A stretch of 64,000 nucleotides of DNA from Candidatus Melainabacteria bacterium MEL.A1 (GTDB lineage Bacteria; Cyanobacteriota; Vampirovibrionia; Gastranaerophilales; Gastranaerophilaceae), in contig CP017245.1 of NCBI GenBank assembly GCA_001765415.1, positions 1,178,001-1,242,000 of the forward strand. The letters are read 5' to 3'. Below the pieces are notes generated by a model, which saw nothing but the letters and a program-made list of their open reading frames with translations, was not told the DNA's origin and did not search any database. Shown one piece after another: positions 51,034 to 58,998 of this stretch (its first letter is position 1; every line of letters starts with the position of its first letter). A program made the position numbers and the translations under genes.

Positions 51034-52566
51034 CTAAGACTTACCCCCCCCCGTAGAAGCAGACGTAGTAAGGGTTTTGAGCTTTAATCTATCAATTTTA
51101 CCATTTGTGTTTCTTGGTAATAAATCCATTCTGTAGTAAATTGTTGGAATCATATATTTTGGAAGCATTGTTCCAATTCTTTTTCTAAATTCGGCAGGAG
51201 AAATTTCTGTTTTATTTTCATAAAACATAGTAATTTCTTTTTTTTCTTTGTTATATACAACGCAACCATTTTTCACAATTTTAAGAGTATTTATAACTAT
51301 ATGTTCAATTTCATCAAGTTCAATTCTATAGCCTAAATGCTTAATCAAATTGTCTTTTCTACCTTTAAAAACAATATCTCCATTTGAATTAATATATACA
51401 ATATCTCCTGTTCTATATATTATTTCGGGATAAGATTTATTTAAAGGATTTTGAACAAATGCAGATGCAGTTTTTTCGGGATTATTGTAGTAGCCCATTG
51501 CTAAAGAAGAACCTCTTACACACAATTCTCCTTCTTTAGATGGTATGTTATTTTCATCTAAAATTAAAATGTCTGTATTTTTATATGCGCTACCTATTGG
51601 AATAGGTTCATTATCAGGAATATCTCGATTTATTATATAATATGTACAATCCAAAGTAATTTCAATCGGTCCATATAAGTTTGCAAATGTTGTATTTGGT
51701 AGTTTTTTATACCAATAATTAAATTGCCGTGTAGGAAAAACTTCTCCAGCAAACCATATTATTTTTAATTTTGGTAAATCTATTTTAGATAGCAAATCTA
51801 TATTGGCAATATTTACCATAATAGTAGGTACCCAAAATAAAAATGTTACATTTTGTTTTTTAAGTAGCTTTAATATTTCAATAGGGAAGGCCGCTAAAGT
51901 ATCAGGGATTAATACCATAGTTGCTGCTCTTGCCATTAATAGACATAATTCAATACTATATATATCAAAAACAAGCGGTGAAAGAGAACCAATTGTTTCA
52001 TTTTGGGTTATATCAAAGTTTTCTAGAGAACGTTCGGTGAAATCAATAAAACTTCTATGATTTAATACTACTCCTTTAGGAGTTCCAGTAGAGCCAGAAG
52101 TATTTATTATACAATATGGATCTGTATCAATCATCTTTGAACTAATAGAATTTAAAACTTCTTCATTAATTTTACAATTAAAATCAAATTCATCTAAATT
52201 AATAATATTTATATCCGCAATATTTTCTATTTTAGACTTATATTTAGAAGTAGTAATAACAAATTTTGGTTGAATCAAGTTGCATATATTAGTTATTCTT
52301 TCAATAGGGTTTTTTACATCTAAATTCATGTAAGCGTTTCCACTATACGTGATTGCAATATCAGAAACAATACTATTTATACATTTAGGGAGGTAAATAG
52401 CAATAGGTTGATTTATAATATTTGATTTTGCAATAAATGTAGCTAATTTTTTTGCTTTAATATCTAAATCTTTAAATGTAATAGTTTCTTCTTTATCAAT
52501 TATAGCTATTTTTTGCGGGAAATTTTTAACTGTTTTTTTTAGATACTCTAAAATATTAATTTGCAC
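51034..52566 (-). CDS. Stand-alone adenylation enzyme, copy 2, with G9 tract at its end
   Basis: About 510 residues, the same architecture as copy 1: INTSGSTGTPKGVVLNHRS, NLYGPIEITLDCTYY, GELCVRGSSLAMGYYNNPEKT, YRTGDIV, GRKDNLIKHLGYRIELDEIE and NTNGKIDRLKL. The GTG at 52566 (after AAAGAGGTG) is preferred because it aligns with the start of copy 1; an ATG at 52599 would add 11 residues. The substrate-pocket region differs from copy 1, so a different acid may be used. The 3' end contains nine consecutive G (STGGGKS). Confidence 0.87.
   Translation of the reverse strand: MQINILEYLKKTVKNFPQKIAIIDKEETITFKDLDIKAKKLATFIAKSNIINQPIAIYLPKCINSIVSDIAITYSGNAYMNLDVKNPIERITNICNLIQPKFVITTSKYKSKIENIADINIINLDEFDFNCKINEEVLNSISSKMIDTDPYCIINTSGSTGTPKGVVLNHRSFIDFTERSLENFDITQNETIGSLSPLVFDIYSIELCLLMARAATMVLIPDTLAAFPIEILKLLKKQNVTFLFWVPTIMVNIANIDLLSKIDLPKLKIIWFAGEVFPTRQFNYWYKKLPNTTFANLYGPIEITLDCTYYIINRDIPDNEPIPIGSAYKNTDILILDENNIPSKEGELCVRGSSLAMGYYNNPEKTASAFVQNPLNKSYPEIIYRTGDIVYINSNGDIVFKGRKDNLIKHLGYRIELDEIEHIVINTLKIVKNGCVVYNKEKKEITMFYENKTEISPAEFRKRIGTMLPKYMIPTIYYRMDLLPRNTNGKIDRLKLKTLTTSASTGGGKS
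51044..51052. repeat. Nine-base C/G homopolymer
   Basis: A C9 run on the plus strand (G9 in the coding strand) in very AT-rich DNA, inside the last codons of the adenylation gene. Tracts of this length are prone to slipped-strand mispairing. Confidence 0.85.
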
Positions 52567-52649
52567 ATCACACCTCTTTATTGTAGCTTTATTATACAAT
52601 AAAAATACAAAATTTATTATAAAATAATATGTATGCGTAAGTATTGACT

Positions 52650-52880
52650 TTAAATTTCAAAGCCTTTTACATCATCTCTGAAGCATTGACATGATGGGCT
52701 GAGGGTGCCGTCGCAACATCTTGAACGCCCGTTTTGGCAACCGCAAACACCACCGTGACTAGAGCAGCATCCACGCCCTGCGACACATTGATCAGAAGAT
52801 AAATTATTATAGGCATTATACGCAAAAACGCATCCAGTAATTGTTAAAAATCCAATCAAACTAAATAAAATCTTTTTCAT
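52650..52880 (-). CDS. Small secreted cysteine-rich protein
   Basis: 76 residues. A signal peptide (MKKILFSLIGFLTITGCVFA) is followed by a mature part of about 55 residues with ten cysteines: QCVAGRGCCSSHGGVCGCQ, then RSRCCDGTLSPSCQCF. The C-C-S-x-H-G-G-V-C-G-C and C-C-D-G-T-L-S-P-S-C strings recall small proteins seen in diverse proteobacteria and prophages, of unknown function. It may bind metal or form disulfides. At the right edge of the island. Confidence 0.72.
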   Translation of the reverse strand: MKKILFSLIGFLTITGCVFAYNAYNNLSSDQCVAGRGCCSSHGGVCGCQNGRSRCCDGTLSPSCQCFRDDVKGFEI

Positions 52881-52992
52881 ATTAACCTCACATTCTACTA
52901 CTTCCGATTTTTGAGATTATAATAAACAAAACAAAAGTTTTCAATTACCGAACTAGGTAATAAATTTTTTAGTTTTTTTGTTGATTTAAAAA

Positions 52993-54456
52993 TTATTTTA
53001 TAACTTCAATTGTTTCGTAATCGACCAAATATGGCATGTGTTCTTCTGTAATCAATTCTCCCGGAAGCAAAACAGCAATTCCTGGAGGACATTCAGCGAT
53101 TACTTCGGCAGAAATTCTGCCAATAGCGTGAGATTTTTCAACAACCTCTTTATGAGAATAATAAGCTTCTCTTAAAGTCATTTTGATTATCGGAGTTAGC
53201 ATTGGCATATGTTTTTTCTTTTCAAGATAACAAATATCTGTATAATTTGTGTTATCAATTTTTTGCAAACATTTTACAAGATATTGCATGTCACTTCTTG
53301 TATTTCCGATATTTGAAAGAATTAATAATCCTGCATCTGATGCGCTTTCAACCTCAATATTAAAGTCTATTTCAAGAATAGATTCTAACCTCTTACCAGA
53401 TAATCTGTCATCTCGTATAAATACTTTTGTTATATCTGTTTTATAGCCAAAATCAGGTTGTAAGTGATGAATGTGTTCAAGTTTATCTATTTCTTTACGA
53501 AGATATTTGGCATTTTGAACCGCTCTTTCAAGTTGTTTTCTTCCTCTAGGGCTATCCAAATTTGCCCTAGCGGCATCAAGACTCGCCAAAAGCATTAGAG
53601 AAGGACTAGTTGTATGTAATAATTTCAAAGCTTTTTCTACTGCATCAACATCAAGTTTTGAGTTTTCTGCAATATGTAACATTGAACTTTGGCTCATACT
53701 TCCACCGGTTTTGTGCAAAGAGTGAACCACCGCATCAGCTCCTAATTTTAAAGCAGTTGTTGGAAGATGGTTATTGAAATTCCATAAACAAGCGTGTGCC
53801 TCATCTACAATAAGAGGTACATTGTGTTTTTTACAAATTTCTGCGATTGATTTTATATCAGACACAACTCCTTCATATGTTGGGTTTGTAATCCAAACCA
53901 TTCCCGCATCAGGGTTGTTATTTAGCATATCTTCAACAGATTCTGGAGTAACATTACCCCAAATTCCCCATTCATCAAATCTTTTCGGGATTAGCCAAAT
54001 AGGTTCAGCACCGGAAATTATCATTCCTGTTAAGATTGAGCGGTGACAATTTCTGTTAACGATAATTTTTTCACCTTTTTTAGTCAAACCCATTGCAAGT
54101 GCAAGGTTTCCGGCAGTAGAACCATTAAGTAAAAAGAAAGTTTTTTTAGCTCCAAATGCTTGGGCTGCAAGGTCTTGAGCTTCTTTGATAGGGCCGGTTG
54201 CCGGGTGTAAAGTCCCTAACCCGTCAAATTCGTCTGTAGTATCAATAGATAAAGCTTTTGCGCCAATAAGTTTTTTAAATTCCGGCAAAGAACCATTTCC
54301 CTTAGTATGACCAGGAATGTGAAACTGATAAGTTGGATTTTCGTAAGCATTTTTCAATGCGTCTACAATTGGGGCTTTAATCTTTATTTTTTTATCTTGT
54401 TGATTAATCATGTTATTATTTTTAGAGCATTTTTTATTTCTTGTTACATTTGTCAT
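52993..54456 (-). CDS. Orn/Lys/Arg decarboxylase (PLP, type III)
   Basis: 487 residues of the short Orn/Lys/Arg decarboxylase subfamily found in Firmicutes and Cyanobacteria. FHIPGHTKGNGSLPEF, LNGSTAGNLAL, NRNCHRSILTGMIISGAEP, IVDEAHACLWNF and the PLP lysine in SLHKTGGSMSQ are all visible. Probably makes agmatine or cadaverine for polyamine synthesis. TATATT (54464-54469) lies 7 nt before the ATG, so a leaderless message is likely. It is divergent from the porin gene, and the two start regions share about 60 bp. Confidence 0.93.
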   Translation of the reverse strand: MTNVTRNKKCSKNNNMINQQDKKIKIKAPIVDALKNAYENPTYQFHIPGHTKGNGSLPEFKKLIGAKALSIDTTDEFDGLGTLHPATGPIKEAQDLAAQAFGAKKTFFLLNGSTAGNLALAMGLTKKGEKIIVNRNCHRSILTGMIISGAEPIWLIPKRFDEWGIWGNVTPESVEDMLNNNPDAGMVWITNPTYEGVVSDIKSIAEICKKHNVPLIVDEAHACLWNFNNHLPTTALKLGADAVVHSLHKTGGSMSQSSMLHIAENSKLDVDAVEKALKLLHTTSPSLMLLASLDAARANLDSPRGRKQLERAVQNAKYLRKEIDKLEHIHHLQPDFGYKTDITKVFIRDDRLSGKRLESILEIDFNIEVESASDAGLLILSNIGNTRSDMQYLVKCLQKIDNTNYTDICYLEKKKHMPMLTPIIKMTLREAYYSHKEVVEKSHAIGRISAEVIAECPPGIAVLLPGELITEEHMPYLVDYETIEVIK

Positions 54457-54517
54457 AATTATTAATATACACTAAAAAAATTTTTTTTTGCATATATTTT
54501 ATGCTACATTAATATTT

Positions 54518-55963
54518 GTGAACAGGATTTTTGGCGTTATATTAATATTTTTGTTTTTACTGTCCGCAAATCCGGCAGAGGCTGTTTTTGGGGGTAAAAA
54601 AAATGTTGATACTGATTATGTAAGGGATTTTGATGAAACTAAAATTGTAGAGCCTATTCCTGAGCAATTCAAATCTAAAGATATTCCTGATGTTCCTCAA
54701 GATGATCCGTTATTGGAAGGAAAAGCTTCTGCGATAGATAAAAATAAGCAACTAGATGAAGATGTTGATATTGAAGAAATTGATGATGAGTTGCCTGAAA
54801 ACATGGATCAGATGGATCAAGTCGATGAAAGTGATTTTAAAAAGAAAGATAATTTCCTAAAACAGATTTTTGAGATTGATAACAATATAGAAGCAGAATT
54901 TTCACTATTTGACAATTTTAACTTAGATAAAAATAATGACGGAAAAATTGATGAAAATACTCTTTTAGGAAGAATTATAAAACGAGATATTGTCAGAACT
55001 GATGTCCCTTCATATCTTTTGGGACCGGAATTAACTTTTAGACCTCAAAAAGGAATTATTTCGAAGGTTCAATATTACGGTGCTTTTCAGGGAGATTTGA
55101 CATCATCTTTTACGAACAGTGATTATGATACAAGTTATGATGTCGGATTTTTTCAAGTAGGTGCTATCGGAAAATTCAGGGGTTCAAAAAATGATTTTAA
55201 AATTTTGTTCAACCCAAAACCTGCAAATGGCAGAACATATATGCAAAACTTCATTGCTGATGCCTACATTATTAATAGTAGTATTCCGCACCACAAGATT
55301 GTTGTTGGTTATTCAAGAAATCAAATTGGTAAAGAAGGCGGAGCAAGTTCATATATTTTGCCGTTTGTAATGCGTTCACAAATAGCTAGAAATTTTGGCT
55401 CCACACGTGCTTTAGGGGTAAGACTTATTGGGAACTATTCTTTAATGGATTACAACTTGGCATTTAATTCTTCTGACAGGTATTTTCATACTCCGTTTGC
55501 AGGACCAGAATTTACTGGATGGGTGGATTTCAAACCATTTGGAAAAACTGATGGAAGATATGGTAATTTAATGGTTGGCGGAGGTTTAAACGCCGGTCAT
55601 AATCGAACAACATATACTGTTGGTTCTTTTTATGTAGGGTATAAATACAAAAGATTATGGACAAATTTTGAGTATGGAATTGCAGATGGATACAATGGAA
55701 CACGAGTTAGTACAGATAAGGCACAAGGTTTCAATTATACAATAGGTTACAAAATTCATCCGAGAATACAGTTAATAGCAAGATATGATCAATTTGATCC
55801 AGATAGAGATGTTGCGCATAACACAAGACGTGAATATTCCGCCGGAATAAATTATTTTATTAAAGGGCAAGCGGTGCGTTTGATTTTGAATTATGTATTT
55901 TGCAATAATCAAAACTTGGAAGATAGTCACAGAATTATCATTGGAACGCAATTGTTGTTATAA
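54518..55963 (+). CDS. Outer-membrane beta-barrel porin-like protein
   Basis: About 481 residues. A signal peptide (VNRIFGVILIFLFLLSANPA, cleavage near AEA) is followed by an acidic linker (about 30-120) with the calcium-loop-like DKNNDGKIDENTLLG, then a C-terminal region of alternating aromatic strands (about 150-481) ending HRIIIGTQLLL. The strand pattern is like OprP/OprO-type porins. The GTG at 54518 starts the signal peptide; TACATT (54505-54510) with an extended TGC lies 7 nt upstream. No SLH domain, unlike cyanobacterial OprB porins. Confidence 0.75.
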   Translation: MNRIFGVILIFLFLLSANPAEAVFGGKKNVDTDYVRDFDETKIVEPIPEQFKSKDIPDVPQDDPLLEGKASAIDKNKQLDEDVDIEEIDDELPENMDQMDQVDESDFKKKDNFLKQIFEIDNNIEAEFSLFDNFNLDKNNDGKIDENTLLGRIIKRDIVRTDVPSYLLGPELTFRPQKGIISKVQYYGAFQGDLTSSFTNSDYDTSYDVGFFQVGAIGKFRGSKNDFKILFNPKPANGRTYMQNFIADAYIINSSIPHHKIVVGYSRNQIGKEGGASSYILPFVMRSQIARNFGSTRALGVRLIGNYSLMDYNLAFNSSDRYFHTPFAGPEFTGWVDFKPFGKTDGRYGNLMVGGGLNAGHNRTTYTVGSFYVGYKYKRLWTNFEYGIADGYNGTRVSTDKAQGFNYTIGYKIHPRIQLIARYDQFDPDRDVAHNTRREYSAGINYFIKGQAVRLILNYVFCNNQNLEDSHRIIIGTQLLL

Positions 55964-56048
55964 TTTTTTAAATTTAATATAAATGTTTCCCCTACTCTCC
56001 AATATATTTTTTCATTGTTTTGGAAATAATTATTTTGGAGGAAAATAT

Positions 56049-57074
56049 ATGGCAATAAAGTTATTGGTTTTTGATTTTAGGGAAAGTGAAAGAGATTTTT
56101 TTCGTTCTCATGAATTGGAAAATTTTGAAATCACTTTTTTCCCAGAGAGTTTAAATAATGAAACTCTGAAAAATTTAAGTTCTGATCTTTTGGAACAAAC
56201 TGCTGTTATTAGCGTGTTCGTGGATTCTGAGGTTACGGAAGAAGTCATTAATTCTTTCAAAAATTTGAGAATAATTTCTACACGCTCAACCGGTGTTGAA
56301 CATATAAACAAAAAAGCTGCAGATGCTAAAAATATTGCGGTTGTTAATGTTGAGGGTTATGGTGCAAGACCTGTTGCGCAGTACACAATAGGACTGATTT
56401 TAGCTCTTGTAAGACAAATTATTCCTGCGTCAGAATATTTGAAATCTGAAAATAGAATTTGTCAAAGTTTTGTTGGGCGTGATATTTCAAAATTCACAAT
56501 AGGAATTGTCGGAACTGGTAGTATTGGATTTGCAGTTGCAAAACACGCTTTAGCTTTTGGTATGAAGGTTTTAGCTTACGATATTGCTGAAAGAAAAGAG
56601 TTGACCGAAAAATATGAAATTCAATATGTTGATTTTAATACTTTATTGAGGAACGCTGATATTGTTTCAATTCACATTCCTTATACGGGTGAAAATAAAG
56701 ATATGTTTGGGTTTGAACAATTTAGTATAATGAAAAATACGGCATATTTGATTAATACTTCTCGTGGAGAAATAGTAAACATAAAAGATTTATATAACGC
56801 AGTTACAAAGGGTGCAATTAAAGGGGCTGCATTAGATGTTGTGACTTGTGAATATTTTAACTTTAAGTGTTCAAATCTATCTCACACTTTATACAACAAT
56901 TTTAATTGTGTTGAAGAAGCAAAGATTTTGCGAGAATTTGTAAAACATCCTGATGTTATTATAACTCCGCACATTGCCTACGAAACTCAAGATGCAATTG
57001 ATTATATTTTGGAAGTTACATTTATCGCAATTTCAGATATCATAAAAGGTGGAAATTCGTATCGGGTTAATTGA
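56049..57074 (+). CDS. D-2-hydroxyacid dehydrogenase (D-lactate dehydrogenase type)
   Basis: 341 residues. The NAD-binding domain has GIVGTGSIGFAVAKHALAFGMKVLAYD. The catalytic Arg lies in NTSRGEIVN, the acid in ALDVVTCEYF, and the His in ITPHIAYET. The insertion before HPDVIITPH resembles LdhA/VanH-like enzymes, so reduction of pyruvate to D-lactate is likely. The ATG at 56049 follows GGAGGAAAATAT. The upstream in-frame start at 55983 would add an unlikely hydrophobic leader. Confidence 0.88.
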   Translation: MAIKLLVFDFRESERDFFRSHELENFEITFFPESLNNETLKNLSSDLLEQTAVISVFVDSEVTEEVINSFKNLRIISTRSTGVEHINKKAADAKNIAVVNVEGYGARPVAQYTIGLILALVRQIIPASEYLKSENRICQSFVGRDISKFTIGIVGTGSIGFAVAKHALAFGMKVLAYDIAERKELTEKYEIQYVDFNTLLRNADIVSIHIPYTGENKDMFGFEQFSIMKNTAYLINTSRGEIVNIKDLYNAVTKGAIKGAALDVVTCEYFNFKCSNLSHTLYNNFNCVEEAKILREFVKHPDVIITPHIAYETQDAIDYILEVTFIAISDIIKGGNSYRVN

Positions 57075-57084
57075 TAGTTTTTGG

Positions 57085-57113
57085 TTGACAATTTGTCCTC
57101 AAATTTATATAAT
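57085..57113 (+). promoter_or_regulatory. Perfect consensus promoter of hisS, leaderless type
   Basis: TTGACA (57085-57090), exactly 17 nt, TATAAT (57108-57113), then AGCGTT and the ATG at 57120. This is the clearest example of the promoter/start arrangement seen at about a dozen genes. Confidence 0.9.
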
Positions 57114-57119
57114 AGCGTT

Positions 57120-58361
57120 ATGGCTAAGATAATTAAAGTACAAAAAGGAACGAAAGACATTTTACCTCAAGAAATCGAACAGTGGCACAGGCTTGAGAAA
57201 AATGCTTTAGATATATTTACCCGTTACGGATATAAAGAAATTAGAACACCAATTTTTGAAGCAACAGAATTGTTTGCTCGTGGTGTTGGTGACACAACAG
57301 ATATTGTAAACAAAGAAATGTACACTTTTGAGAAAAGCGATCGTTCTTTAACATTAAGACCTGAAAATACTGCAGGGGTTGTACGTTCGTTTATTGAAAA
57401 CGGTATGGCAAGACTTTCTGCACCAGTAAAACTTTGGTACAAAGGACCTATGTTTAGGTATGAACGCCCACAAGCAGGCAGACAAAGACAATTTCATCAA
57501 GTTGGCGTTGAAATGTTTGGTATTAAAGAACCAACGGCTGATGCTGAAGCTATTTTGCTTGCTGTAAATTACTTAAAATCATTAGGTTTGAATGATTTAG
57601 AAGTAGAAATTAATTCTCTTGGTTGCCCAAAATGCCGTGAAGAATACAAGAGAAAAATTAAAGAAGTTTTGAAACCGGAATTTGACAATTTGTGCGAAGA
57701 TTGCCAAAATCGTTACGAAAAAAATCCTTTGAGATTGTTAGACTGTAAAGTAGATACTTGTAAAGAAATTTTTGCAAAACCGGAAATTCAAAAAGTAATT
57801 CAATCCGATTTTATTTGTGAGGAATGTGCAGAGCATTACACAACTTTAAAGTCGTATTTAGATAAATTAAATGTTCCATATGTTGAAAACAAGCTTCTTG
57901 TAAGAGGTTTGGACTATTATAACAGAACTGTTTTTGAAATTAAGTCAAACAATTTAGGTTCACAAAATGCAGTTTGCGGTGGCGGTCGTTATGACAGTTT
58001 AGTTCGTAACTTAGGTGGAGAAGATACTCCTGCTGTCGGTTGGGCAATGGGAATGGAAAGATTAAATTCTTTATTACCGGATGTTGAACCTGAAAAGCTT
58101 GATGGTTATATTGTTTCAAATTCTTCTGCGGATGCTTTTGAATTAGCTCAAGAGTTGCGCTCAGAGGGTTTGAATGTTGAGTTTGATTTGGCGAACAAAA
58201 AATTCACAAAACAACTTGAAAAAGCATCTAAAGTTGCAAAGTTTGCATTGATTTTGGGTGAAGATGAAATCAAGGCTGAAAAGGTTGCTGTGAAAAATCT
58301 TGCGACATCAGAACAAGTTGCAATTGCAAGAAAAGAAATTGCCAGATTGATAAAACAGTAA
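57120..58361 (+). CDS. hisS: Histidyl-tRNA synthetase
   Basis: A class II synthetase of about 413 residues. LRPENTAGVVRSFIE and PMFRYERPQAGRQRQFHQVGVEMFG form the motif 2 region, LVRGLDYYNRTVFEI and CGGGRYDSLV are the histidine-specific motifs, and a C-terminal anticodon-binding domain follows. The insertion has the cysteine pairs CPKC, CEDC and CEEC, as in several bacterial HisRS. The start is set at 57120 by the promoter; a frame from 57081 would place the promoter inside the gene. Confidence 0.97.
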   Translation: MAKIIKVQKGTKDILPQEIEQWHRLEKNALDIFTRYGYKEIRTPIFEATELFARGVGDTTDIVNKEMYTFEKSDRSLTLRPENTAGVVRSFIENGMARLSAPVKLWYKGPMFRYERPQAGRQRQFHQVGVEMFGIKEPTADAEAILLAVNYLKSLGLNDLEVEINSLGCPKCREEYKRKIKEVLKPEFDNLCEDCQNRYEKNPLRLLDCKVDTCKEIFAKPEIQKVIQSDFICEECAEHYTTLKSYLDKLNVPYVENKLLVRGLDYYNRTVFEIKSNNLGSQNAVCGGGRYDSLVRNLGGEDTPAVGWAMGMERLNSLLPDVEPEKLDGYIVSNSSADAFELAQELRSEGLNVEFDLANKKFTKQLEKASKVAKFALILGEDEIKAEKVAVKNLATSEQVAIARKEIARLIKQ

Positions 58362-58375
58362 ATAGGAGAACAGTT

Positions 58376-58708
58376 ATGGGTGTAAACTCAGTTGATGAAG
58401 TAATTCTAAAACTTTGCAAAGCTTTTAATCGTATTTTTAATGATTTTAAAGGCATGTATTTATTTGGCACTTTTTTAGATGGAAAAATGCACGAAGGTGA
58501 AGATATTGAGCTTGTTGCAATTTTCGATATTGAGGACAAATCCAAAAGAGAACAAATTTGGCCAATAATTGGTAAAATTGAAACAGAACTTGATGTTTGC
58601 ATAGATTTATACCCATATACACCGGAAGCTTTTAAACAAGATGAAGAAATCTATGAAGAAGTTATGGCAGAAGGTGTGTTTTATAATAGTAAAGGACAAA
58701 GAGGATAA
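58376..58708 (+). CDS. Degenerate MNT-type nucleotidyltransferase-fold protein
   Basis: 110 residues shaped like a minimal nucleotidyltransferase (MNT) domain. YLFGTFLDGKMHEGEDIELVAIFD aligns with the G-S-x-A-R-G-x-x-x-x-x-S-D-I-D-L core, but the G-S becomes G-T and the D-x-D becomes E-D-I-E, so catalysis may be altered. LDVCIDLYPYTPEAF follows. A good AGGAG precedes the ATG, 14 nt after hisS, with the next gene 4 nt downstream, so the three form an operon. Function unknown. Confidence 0.6.
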   Translation: MGVNSVDEVILKLCKAFNRIFNDFKGMYLFGTFLDGKMHEGEDIELVAIFDIEDKSKREQIWPIIGKIETELDVCIDLYPYTPEAFKQDEEIYEEVMAEGVFYNSKGQRG

Positions 58709-58712
58709 AAAA

Positions 58713-58925
58713 ATGAGTCAAATTACAATTCGTTCAGACAGAAAAGATGATTACACATTCTACTACAAAGGTGATGAAGTAACTTTAGGCGCAGGTAAAA
58801 TTATTAGTATTGCAACTGGTCTTGATGACGTTGTTCTTCCAACTTGTGCAATGAAAATCATCAACAATTTGATAGTAATCAAAGAAGATGTAAAACACAA
58901 ACACCATGACGAAGAAGAAAAATAG
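58713..58925 (+). CDS. Small hypothetical protein with His/Glu-rich tail
   Basis: 70 residues. It looks like a small beta-rich domain (MSQITIRSDRKDDYTFYYKG ... GAGKIISIATGLDDVVLP) ending in KHKHHDEEEK, a potential metal-binding tail. The start at 58713 follows AGAGGATAAAA. A longer frame from 58641 overlaps the gene before. Last gene of the hisS operon. Unrecognised family. Confidence 0.65.
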   Translation: MSQITIRSDRKDDYTFYYKGDEVTLGAGKIISIATGLDDVVLPTCAMKIINNLIVIKEDVKHKHHDEEEK

Positions 58926-58927
58926 GT

Positions 58928-58997
58928 GCGTAGCAAAGCATTACACCAATGTATGAAGTAGGCACAAATATTGTCACAGAGGACTACGTACGTAGTA
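58928..58997. repeat. Dispersed intergenic repeat after the hisS operon
   Basis: Contains CACCAATGTATG, shared with the regions at about 75 and 27185, and a perfect 14-bp palindrome ACTACGTACGTAGT (58983-58996). The string TACGCACGTAGCC in the prepilin leader (about 39320) is similar. Confidence 0.45.
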
Positions 58998-58998
58998 C

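Noticed and set aside
49443..52566. Modular non-ribosomal peptide synthetase
   Set aside because: Only adenylation domains are present. There is no condensation, carrier or thioesterase domain, so the proteins are stand-alone activating enzymes.
40200..52900. Intact prophage
   Set aside because: No capsid, terminase, portal, tail, lysis or phage replication gene is present, only an integrase and a defence gene with metabolic cargo.
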